Source: Bolinopsis microptera
Taxonomy: Eukaryota > Ctenophora > Tentaculata > Lobata > Bolinopsidae
Assembly (NCBI RefSeq): GCF_026151205.1
Contig: NC_087075.1
Location: 16,278,252-16,326,010, forward strand
DNA: 47,759 nt
Direction of reading: 5' to 3'
The translations under genes and the position numbers were made by a program. The notes under the pieces are model-generated. The model was not told the DNA's origin and did no database searches. It saw only the letters and a list, made by a program, of their open reading frames with translations. Positions 40,074-47,759 of the stretch are shown in pieces. Each line of letters opens with the position of its first letter. Position 1 is the stretch's first letter.

Positions 40074-41890
40074 CTACTCGACCTGCCCGCTCTTCTTCAT
40101 CTGCACAATAGCGATGAGACTATTGATACCTGTAGCTGCCACCCCGATGATAGCACATATGAATTGTCCTCCGAAGGCTGAGTTCAGCCACCCCATGTCC
40201 CCCCCAGATAAAGTGATGACAAGTTCCACGAGCTGGATGTACCGGGCTAGACCACATACTCCGAACAAAACTGTGGGGGAGTTTATAATGGGTTTGGTAG
40301 TTTATAAGGGGTTGTGAATTCCACTTAGGGAGTTAAAATATTCGCCATTTTCCATTTGTAATTACAAAATAGCATAAATAAACTCACATCCTCCTCCTCC
40401 GGTGAGCATGATAACAATGGCGACCAATTGTCTCTCTGAAAGTAAACGTATTTTTAGATTAGATTTCTAATTTCTGTTATATCATTATTTTGTTGGTGCA
40501 AATCAAAAGACATCCCAATAAGACAAATCAAGAAAGTGTTAAAAAAGGCAAATCTTTGAACAGGACATCCAGTTGGGATAATAATTGTTGAATTAATATA
40601 TTTTCTTCACTCACTGTCACTGAAGAGGCTTATGTTTATTGTCCCTGAAATTGTACTCGTCAGTATTTAACAGTGATACATGTTCTTACGATTATGTGTT
40701 AACTTGCTTATCAACTAATGTTTTGCCAAAAAACATTATAATAAGATAAACAAGTCGGAATATTCTGAAAATCGTGTAAAGAAAATGCGGACCGATTAAC
40801 CAGTAAAAGTTATGTTTAGTATCGAATCACAGTGTACTAACCATGGTTCATTATCTAATCACAGTGTACTAACCATGGTTTAGTATCTAATCACAGTGTA
40901 CTAACCATGGTTTAGTATCTAATCACAGTGTACTAACCATGGTTTAGTATCGAATCACAGTGTACTAACCATGGTTTAGTATCGAATCACAGTGTACTAA
41001 CCATGGTTTAGTATCTAATCACAATGTACTAACCATGGTTTAGTATCTAATCACAGTGTACTAACCATGGTTTAGTATCTAATCACAGTGTCTGTGTACT
41101 AACCATGGTTTAGTATCTAATCACAGTGTACTAACCATGGTTTAGTATCTAATCACAGTGTACTAACCATGGTTTAGTATCTAATCACAGTGTACTAACC
41201 ATGGTTTAGTATCTAATCACAGTGTACTAACCATGGTTTAGTATCTAATCACAGTGTACTAACCATGGTTTAGTATCGAATCACAGTGTACTAACCATGG
41301 TTTAGTATCGAATCACAGTGTACTAACCATGGTTTAGTATCTAATCACAGTGTACTAACCATGGTTTAGTATCTAATCACAGTGTACTAACCATGGTTTA
41401 GTATCTAATCACAGTGTACTAACCATGGTTTAGTATCTAATCACAGTGTACTAACCATAGTTGTTCAGAAGTTCTACCGATCGTATGATCCAGCAAAGGC
41501 CTCCTGATAGCATCGCTATCAAAATCTGAAAAATTTACTTTAAATGTAAATTAATTTTACTTTAAATCTAAATTAATTCCTCACTTGTAAAGACATATCT
41601 GATTAGTTTTAAAACTAGGACAGAGCTATTACTCTATTATTTGGCATGCCGTATGTTCAATGTAATTTCCATTAGTTCTCCGGCGAAAGCTATAACAACA
41701 AATTAGCTGTGGCTTCAAACCCTGAATTTTATAAAACTTTTACTCTTTTTACTAAAAGTTGGATAGAAAAAGTCCCACTCACCATGATAAGCCCCCAGTC
41801 CGTGGAGAAACCAAGACAGATAATAATGAGATGCGCTAGAGCTCCACCCCCGGCCATCAGCCAGCCAAATATTCTCAACATGTCAGCCAT
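40074..41890 (-). CDS. TM4-B: four-exon tetraspan membrane protein
   Basis: Exons (minus) are 41783-41890, 41456-41525 (70 nt), 40388-40435 (48 nt) and 40074-40270. Total is 423 nt, 140 residues, phases 0, 1, 1, all GT-AG. Helix 1 is GWLMAGGGALAHLIIICLGF, helix 2 ILIAMLSGGLCWIIRSVELL, helix 3 LVAIVIMLTGGGG continuing FGVCGLARYI, and helix 4 FICAIIGVAATGINSLIAIV. The C-tail is short and basic (QMKKSGQVE). The ATG at 41888-41890 is chosen because it leaves a short hydrophilic MADMLRI before helix 1; a second in-frame ATG lies 27 nt upstream, at 41915-41917, partly inside a MITE. Intron 2 (1,020 bp) is mostly a 32-bp minisatellite that starts at the exon 2 donor. No known family is recognised. 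Confidence 0.78.
40818..41460 (-). repeat. 32-bp minisatellite containing the TM4-B exon 2 donor
   Basis: About 20 units at 32-bp spacing; on the minus strand each reads CCATGGTTAGTACACTGTGA followed by TTAGATACTAAA. The unit next to exon 2 supplies the true 5' splice site (TATG|GTTAGT), and every other unit repeats CATGGTTAGT. In TM4-A the same position has one unit only. Confidence 0.93.
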
Positions 41891-41914
41891 TTTTGGTTGT
41901 GGTTCGTCTTGAAG

Positions 41915-41987
41915 CAAGGTTGTTAAATACGTATTGGAATACGAATACGTATTATTTCACGAAAATTTGACGTATTTAACAACCTTG
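41915..41987. mobile_element. 73-bp hAT-like MITE in the TM4-B 5' leader
   Basis: Perfect 18-bp inverted ends CAAGGTTGTTAAATACGT are flanked by the 8-mer TCTTGAAG on both sides (41907-41914, 41988-41995). TM4-A has the corresponding site once (TCTTGAAAAAC). An 8-bp duplication is typical of hAT elements. The insert ends 25 bp upstream of the proposed start codon. Confidence 0.85.
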
Positions 41988-41999
41988 TCTTGAAGAACG

Positions 42000-43120
42000 G
42001 AAGTGTGGGTTAATTCAAATGATTCGTGTGTAAATCAGATCGTATTCAATATTCATGTTATAGTTATACTGAATAGTATTTAACTAAGAATATAATAGCA
42101 ATTAGTAGGAAAACTATTAAATTCGCGTATGGGACCGTAAAAATATAACGTAATTAGTCTACTTAAAGGAGGGGTGGTTCGAAAAACTAAAATTTAAGAC
42201 CTACAGCCAAGCATCTTTAAACCGATCGAAACCAATCTGATCATTTATAAAATGAAAATTCAAATTTTGACACAAGTCTTGCATCTCTGTAATAATATAT
42301 AATATAAGTGTAAACATGATTTAATACTACAAATACAATGGACTGATTTGAAGGGGGGGGGGGGGGGGGGGGGGGGGGGTTGCAGGGAGGTAGGGGGACT
42401 GATTTGAGTTAAATTTTCGGATAGCTTGCTGTACTGCTTGAGTTTTTTGGAAAATAACTACGATTAAAACCTAGCAAAAATTAACCGATCAAATGCACTC
42501 CTCCAAGAAGCTTATTCAACTTTACGTTGAATAGTATTATAGATCCTCTCAAAATAAATACTGATTTACTAAAACCAAGCCTACACACTAGTAATACAGC
42601 AGTTTAGTATAGCAGTGGATTTCCTGAGAGTCCCAACTGCCATTAATAATAAAAGTCGAATGAGATTCCCTAGCAACATCCATCACTTATGTAGTTGGTC
42701 CGCTGCAAAGCTGCTTGTTTGTTGTCATGGTGCAATCCCAAAACGAGGGGAATATTTTTGTTTGGTTGCCTTGACTCCCGCCCATTTATCTCTGGGATCA
42801 TGATTTATGGATCGCTAATTCAATAGAGCGGATACGCATATATGCCCTTATGAGCATCAATAGAAATACCATACCTATTATATACAGAAAATCAGATGAG
42901 TTCAGAGACGCATGATATGCCATTAGCATTACCGTTGCGTATATTTATGAGATAAGATATTTTCAAAATTTTGTTTAGTTTACTTTCGCCATGGTAACTT
43001 CAAATGAAAGTATGGAATATTATTTTGAAAAGCAGCGTGGGACTGGTTTGATCATTAAATATAAATGATGGACAACTTAATCAGAGTTTAACAGGGTTAA
43101 CTGATCGCCACCTGCAGGAT
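42000..43120. other. Gene-free stretch with a poly-G tract
   Basis: Upstream of TM4-B, so promoter sequence may lie in its first part. A poly-G run occupies about 42352-42379. No gene is seen. Confidence 0.4.
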
Positions 43121-43125
43121 CTGTT

Positions 43126-43236
43126 GTACAATGTACAATGTACAATGTACAATGTACAATGTACAATGTACAATGTACAATGTACAATGTACAATGTACA
43201 ATGTACAATGTACAATGTACAATGTACAATGTACAA
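43126..43236. repeat. 7-bp satellite (GTACAAT)n
   Basis: About sixteen uninterrupted copies of GTACAAT. Confidence 0.95.
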
Positions 43237-43422
43237 GGGTAAAGGATTAAACCGATCCTAACACGTGTTTTGTCGTTTGTTTCTGCACGAGAACGGCTAG
43301 TTCCACTTTTTATTATTATTTAAACATAATTACTCAACTAATTTTATCTTTCAGTACCTGTTCCGAGCTAAAGAAGTAATCTCAACTAAAATTAACGACG
43401 GATCTATCAGCCCCGATTGAGC

Positions 43423-43775
43423 GACATCTGTCCGACAGCGACATCTGTCCGACGGCGACAGCCGAATTACTATTAGGGATTTCGGACAGATGTCGCTGTC
43501 GGATAGCTAGGAGTCGTTTTTGGCGATATCTGTCCGAATTTCGGACCATAGTAAACTATCACTATGCATGGCTCAGATCATATCTCAAATCGGAAATGTT
43601 ACGTATACAACTTAGCAAGTAACAGTTCAGATCATGTCTCTAATTGGAAATGTGTCGTATTGAAATCAGTTCACAATTTCGGACAGATGTCGTTTTTTTC
43701 TGGTACCCTAAGTCGGACAGATGTCGCTGTCGGAGTGTCGGACAGATTTCGCTGTCGGACAGGAGTCGTGTTACC
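43423..43775. repeat. Cluster of CGGACAGATGTCGCTGTCGG inverted repeats
   Basis: The motif GCGACATCTGTCCGAC occurs at the left in one orientation, and GTCGGACAGATGTCGCTGTC recurs several times at the centre and right in the other orientation. This gives several possible hairpins and an overall fold-back. It may be a small non-autonomous element; ends and target duplication are unclear. Confidence 0.6.
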
Positions 43776-44036
43776 TGAAATATGTCTTTAACTTGTTTGA
43801 TTCTGCACTGCACTAAGTTGATGTTTTACGACAAAAATTTAACGGGGAATCGTTTAACTTTGTTTTTAAGATCACTTTTGACTTCGAGGCACCTCGACAA
43901 AAAGCTACTCACGCTATTGTGCTTTTCACGGAGAAATACGGGGGGAGGGGGGAGCATATATGATATACTTTTTGACAAGTGATACTGATAGCAACTAACC
44001 GATAAGCTTCAACTATAACAATCTACATTGACTTGT

Positions 44037-44081
44037 CGGAATTAAACTGGAATTAAACTGGAATTAAACTGGAATTAAACT
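44037..44081 (-). repeat. 3' tail repeat of the minus-strand LINE
   Basis: Four tandem copies, on the minus strand, of an 11-bp unit containing GTTTAATTCC. They lie about 420 bp after the LINE stop codon and resemble the tail of the other LINE copy (5088-5114). Confidence 0.55.
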
Positions 44082-44496
44082 TAAATAGTCAGAGGGAACA
44101 CTAACGGACCCGTCGTGACAATACATCAATGAAATAAATAAGATAATTATAAGAAAATCATAAATAAGACCCAAAACACGTAAAAAAATTAACTTCACTA
44201 CAATCTGTACGAAAAAGAAACAAGATCAAATATAATAATTTAACCGGATAAAAGTGGATAATGCACCGATAAGGTAATAAATTATGCAGGAGAGGTTCAA
44301 AGAATTCACAAAGTTACTCCAAAAGTCAAAAATACACTATCAAGAAAGATTACACACAAACTCAAAGACGGGCGTAAATTATGCAACTGTAACTCCGAAT
44401 GAAAACAGTTCGAACACTCATTTAAGGGACACTGGGGTAGTTAGAATGTCCTACTCCTTAAGACGGTGACTCGGAATCATTACCGGATGAGTTAGA

Positions 44497-46833
44497 TCAA
44501 GTGGAAGACGATGTTGGTGTCTTTTTCGGATTTCTGATGCGATGACAGCTGCTGAGAAACTTGCCCAGTTCTTCTATGTGGGCTGAATTCATCATGTCTT
44601 TGTAGTTCCTGAGAAGTAAAAGCCCTTTGAGGTCATCTGAGAGAGAAGATCGTACTGAGTGGTACATGGGGCACTCAGTAAGGCAGTGTTCCTCGTCTTC
44701 AATAATCGTGCCTTCAAAGAAGGGAAGGTATTCGAAGCCGAGAACGTGATCCCTATCGCAGCAGAATCTGCATGCTCTTGGCCATACTCCGGCCTCCTTC
44801 GTGTAACGCCCTCGTTCTATCATCAGGTCGTGGCTGCTGGAGCGGATTTTAGCTGTATTCGTTCGGAATTGCCTGCTCTTCAGATTGAGGTACTGCTCTT
44901 CTCCAAATTCCTCCTTGATTTGGTTGTAGAACTGCATCTTGGTTTGCGATCCCAGGTCCACCCTCCAGTCACTGATAAAGACATCCCTCATGGTGCCATG
45001 AGCTGCTTCTGTTTCATAATGAGCCACAGAGCTAAGTTTCTCGTACCAGGAGAGGTTAAGATTTTTCTGTTCCTGAAACGCTTGAGATACTAAAAAATTT
45101 ACACTGTTCATCTCAGAAGAAGCTCTGGAAAGTCTTCCAAAGTATCTGAGGCATTGTGGCAGAACTGCGAGGGCCCAGGGCATCCTTCCTGTATCCCCGT
45201 AACAGAAGTTGTTGTTAGTTTTCTTGTGCACACCCAGTACCCATTTCAGCATTTTGAGGTGTGTTGTCTCAAGACTGTCTTTTGCTGCAACTTTTGATAG
45301 GTTGTGTCTTTGGCTGGGTTCACGCGCCATTTCTTTCATGAGGTGAGTCGAGGGTAGCCATATCTGACAGGCGTAAGTTGCTACCGGTTTCACCAGACAG
45401 TCAATTAGCTTTAGCATGGTTTTGGTGGTCAGAGCTCTGGTGTCTACCATGCGTTTTATCGAAAAGAATGCTCGAAGCGCCTTCTTCCTCAGTTCGTTCA
45501 TGGCGCATTTAAAAGATCCATTGAGGCTGAGCTGGATACCTAGATAGCAGTAGGACCTTGTTGGAGAGATGTCGAGCTGTCCAAGCTTGAACCCGTACGA
45601 GCGGTTTAGCACCCGCGAGCTTGAGTTGAAGACCATTATTTTAGTCTTATCAATGTTGATAGATAGCTCCCATTTGCTTGCAAATTCATTTAGGCAGTCA
45701 AGCTCTTTCTGAAGGCTTTGGTGGTCGAGAGCTAAAAGGATGAGATCGTCGGCCCAGAGCAGGTGGTTGACCGGGAAGCCATTAAGTTCAGGGACAGAGA
45801 GATCTTCTAGGGCTGCTAGATAGATGGAGAGGTCGTAGATGTATATTTTAAACAATTCAGGAGACATTGGATGCCCTTGCTCTGTTCCAATGGTGACATC
45901 AATGGTCTCCGATAGTTTTTGGATCAGTTTGATGCGGGTCACCGAGTTGCTGTACATGTTCTTAAGGCAAGCGAAGAAGTTCCCTCCGATACCAAGGTGA
46001 TTGAGTTTATACATGAGTGCTTCTCTGCACACCGTATCGAACGCTTTCCGGTAGTCAACAAAACAAGCAAACACTCTCTTTTTGAGCTTTTTCGTGTATT
46101 TCTCAATGATTGTGGTAATTGTAAGTATGTGATCCGAGCACTGTGCACCAGCTCTGAAGCCAAGTTGGTGGGGGAAATCGGGGCAGATAACTTTGCGGAA
46201 GTCGATAAGTCTTTCAAGGAGAAGAGAAGCAAATAGCTTCCCTAGACAGCTTCCAACAGTTATTGCCCTATAGTTGTCAGGGTTCTGTTTGTCGCCCTTC
46301 TTGTGGAGAGGGGTGGTTATCGAACAATTCCATGGGTAAGTCCCCTGTTCCAGGCAGCCGTTGAACAACTTGAGAAGAACTTTCCTTAGGCAAAGTTTGG
46401 AGTTCTTGAGCATCTCGTTCGATATTAGGTCCAGTGATACGCTCTTGTTGTTTTTGAGTTTGTTGATCACCTTTTCAAGCTCTTGTAGAGTGAACTCCAT
46501 GTTAAGATTTTCCACTTCAGTTGGTAGGTCAGGGTGGCTGCTCCCATCATTGCTTGCGTTGTGGGCTTGAAGTTCACGGTGGGATGGATCCTTGCACTTT
46601 TGGTTGTAGAGGTCGTTGAAGAATTTGTGAAAAGCAAATAGGTCGTACAGATCGAACGTCTCAGGATCTCTACAGGAGGACGAGAGATCTTTCAGAGCAG
46701 ACCAGTTGATGTCATTGCCATTATTTATTTTCTCGTTCAGTTGAAAGAGATATGCGCCTTTTTTGGATCGAACTTGAGCCCTGTATTCCTTTTTTCGGAG
46801 GTAAAACTTAGCCCGAGTAGGTTCCACTAGCAT
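44497..46833 (-). CDS. LINE (non-LTR) reverse transcriptase, open frame, 5'-truncated
   Basis: A 778-codon uninterrupted frame; the frame stays open upstream of the ATG to a stop at 46912-46914 and reads KRQVCKIERVKNNPYIDP there. Domains in order: basic linker, RT fingers and palm with PLHKKGDKQNPDNYRAI and SCLGKLFASLLLERL, first catalytic Asp in CFVDYRKAFDTVCREAL, GTEQGHPMSPELFK, and the WADD box with the other two Asp (HLLWADDLILLALD). The thumb and a long C-terminal domain follow, ending in a zinc-binding motif CRFCCDRDH ... EDEEHCLTECPMY. The enzyme would copy element RNA at a nicked target. No endonuclease domain is present upstream, so it is probably a truncated insertion, although the RT itself looks intact. 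The clade is unassigned. It is diverged from the + strand copy. Confidence 0.85.
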   Translation of the reverse strand: MLVEPTRAKFYLRKKEYRAQVRSKKGAYLFQLNEKINNGNDINWSALKDLSSSCRDPETFDLYDLFAFHKFFNDLYNQKCKDPSHRELQAHNASNDGSSHPDLPTEVENLNMEFTLQELEKVINKLKNNKSVSLDLISNEMLKNSKLCLRKVLLKLFNGCLEQGTYPWNCSITTPLHKKGDKQNPDNYRAITVGSCLGKLFASLLLERLIDFRKVICPDFPHQLGFRAGAQCSDHILTITTIIEKYTKKLKKRVFACFVDYRKAFDTVCREALMYKLNHLGIGGNFFACLKNMYSNSVTRIKLIQKLSETIDVTIGTEQGHPMSPELFKIYIYDLSIYLAALEDLSVPELNGFPVNHLLWADDLILLALDHQSLQKELDCLNEFASKWELSINIDKTKIMVFNSSSRVLNRSYGFKLGQLDISPTRSYCYLGIQLSLNGSFKCAMNELRKKALRAFFSIKRMVDTRALTTKTMLKLIDCLVKPVATYACQIWLPSTHLMKEMAREPSQRHNLSKVAAKDSLETTHLKMLKWVLGVHKKTNNNFCYGDTGRMPWALAVLPQCLRYFGRLSRASSEMNSVNFLVSQAFQEQKNLNLSWYEKLSSVAHYETEAAHGTMRDVFISDWRVDLGSQTKMQFYNQIKEEFGEEQYLNLKSRQFRTNTAKIRSSSHDLMIERGRYTKEAGVWPRACRFCCDRDHVLGFEYLPFFEGTIIEDEEHCLTECPMYHSVRSSLSDDLKGLLLLRNYKDMMNSAHIEELGKFLSSCHRIRNPKKTPTSSST

Positions 46834-46914
46834 GGGATCAATGTAGGGGTTGTTCTTTACTCTTTCGATCTTGCAAACTTGACGTTTTGCCGGATGTTGT
46901 AGGTTTACAACCTA

Positions 46915-47759
46915 CCAGGACGCGCGCCGAGTTGGATGGAACAGATATTATACGAGTATCACCCGTTAAGTCGGATGATACTTTAAAATGTTGAACAGAA
47001 CAATTTACAGCGCGCCGGGTCAGTAGATTAGCCGCCTAGCCGGGTCAGTAGATTAGCAATAGCAATAACAAGCTAGGTAACGCGCGCTACTTCTAAAGTT
47101 CTAAGAAATTCAGTGGGCTGGAGAAAAAGGAAAATTTAACGTTTAAAAACTTGAAGACGATTAAAATTTAAATCCTCATTCTATTTCAAAAATGATGAAA
47201 TAAGATTAAAATATACTTATAGTACAAAGTACATCTAAATTCTACAAGTACAACTTCAATATTCCAAATTAATAATAACTGACACGATAGGTGCTACTGC
47301 TATAAGTTCTACTCAAAGTGAGACTCACATTTAAAATTGCCCAGTTCATAGACTAAAGGGACACGGACAAATCAAGATCAAAGTATAGGTCAAATAAAGA
47401 CCCAGGATTTATACAATAGATGTAATCTTGTGAAGAAGGAACCAATACCATTTGTTAATGAAACCCATAGTGTCAACATTTAGAACCATTCCATGTTCTC
47501 ATTCAACTCAAGAATATAGTTAATTAATCGCCATTGGTGCTAGAGCCTATCCTGTAGACTGTTGTATATATATGATTACAATGCAGACGACAATACTATC
47601 ACAATGCAATAAAATGAAATGAATAGAAATAAATATAAATACTTGCGCGTTAAAAACATCTGCTATTAGGCATAGTAAAAATGTTAAAAAGACATCTGTG
47701 AAAATTCTAAATTAAAATAAGTAAAGTAGGCAACCAAAAATCTGGCTCTGTCAAGATAA
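46915..47759. other. Gene-free stretch to the window end
   Basis: AT-rich sequence with two direct copies of GCCGGGTCAGTAGATTAGC near 47013-47058. No coding region is recognised. Confidence 0.4.

Noticed and set aside
40818-41460. CRISPR-like array (regular 32-bp spacing)
   Set aside because: Units are contiguous with no unique spacers, and the setting is a eukaryotic intron. The same applies to the arrays at 20707, 26818 and 27061.

Overview
This window looks like a repeat-rich invertebrate metazoan nuclear genome segment, about 35-40% GC by eye. The reasons are spliceosomal introns with GT-AG boundaries, a GPCR fragment, LINE and LTR retroelements, many MITE-like elements and many minisatellites. 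I cannot name the species. Nothing bacterial, no CRISPR array and no RNA gene was found.

Layout. 1-2.2 kb: no gene. 2.4-5.1 kb: a frameshifted LINE reverse transcriptase copy on +. 5.5-6.8 kb: minisatellites running into a fragment of a rhodopsin-type GPCR (intracellular loop 3 to helix 7). 7-9.1 kb: nested MITE fragments. 9391-18372: a complete LTR retrotransposon on the minus strand, with 888-bp LTRs that look identical, a 5-bp target duplication, a three-knuckle gag, and a pol ORF that encodes protease and integrase but no reverse transcriptase or RNase H. A UUUAAAC slip site plus pseudoknot sits between gag and pol. 18.5-41.9 kb: four minus-strand, four-exon genes for small four-helix membrane proteins of one family, called here TM4-D (18498-21759), TM4-C (27302-28325), TM4-A (34351-35949) and TM4-B (40074-41890). 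They are separated and invaded by MITEs, a 2.65-kb fold-back element, Helitron-like repeats and minisatellites. 42-44 kb: no gene, simple repeats. 44.0-46.9 kb: a second LINE copy on the minus strand with an open 778-codon ORF. 46.9 kb to the end: no gene.

The four TM4 genes share exactly 70-nt second exons and 48-nt third exons with the same intron phases (0, 1, 1), so the family can be assembled from sequence alone. TM4-A and TM4-B are a recent tandem duplication that includes flanking DNA. Each serves as the 'empty site' for later events in the other: a MITE in the TM4-B 5' leader, a mariner-like MITE nested in a Helitron-like repeat, and expansion of the TM4-B 5' splice-site region into about 20 tandem copies.

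Two things stand out. First, an apparently recently mobile LTR element lacks its own polymerase domains. Second, minisatellites repeatedly start at or inside exon ends: the donor of TM4-B exon 2, the coding end of TM4-C, the acceptor of TM4-D exon 2, and the loop-3 coding segment of the GPCR fragment. All alignments and counts were done by eye.
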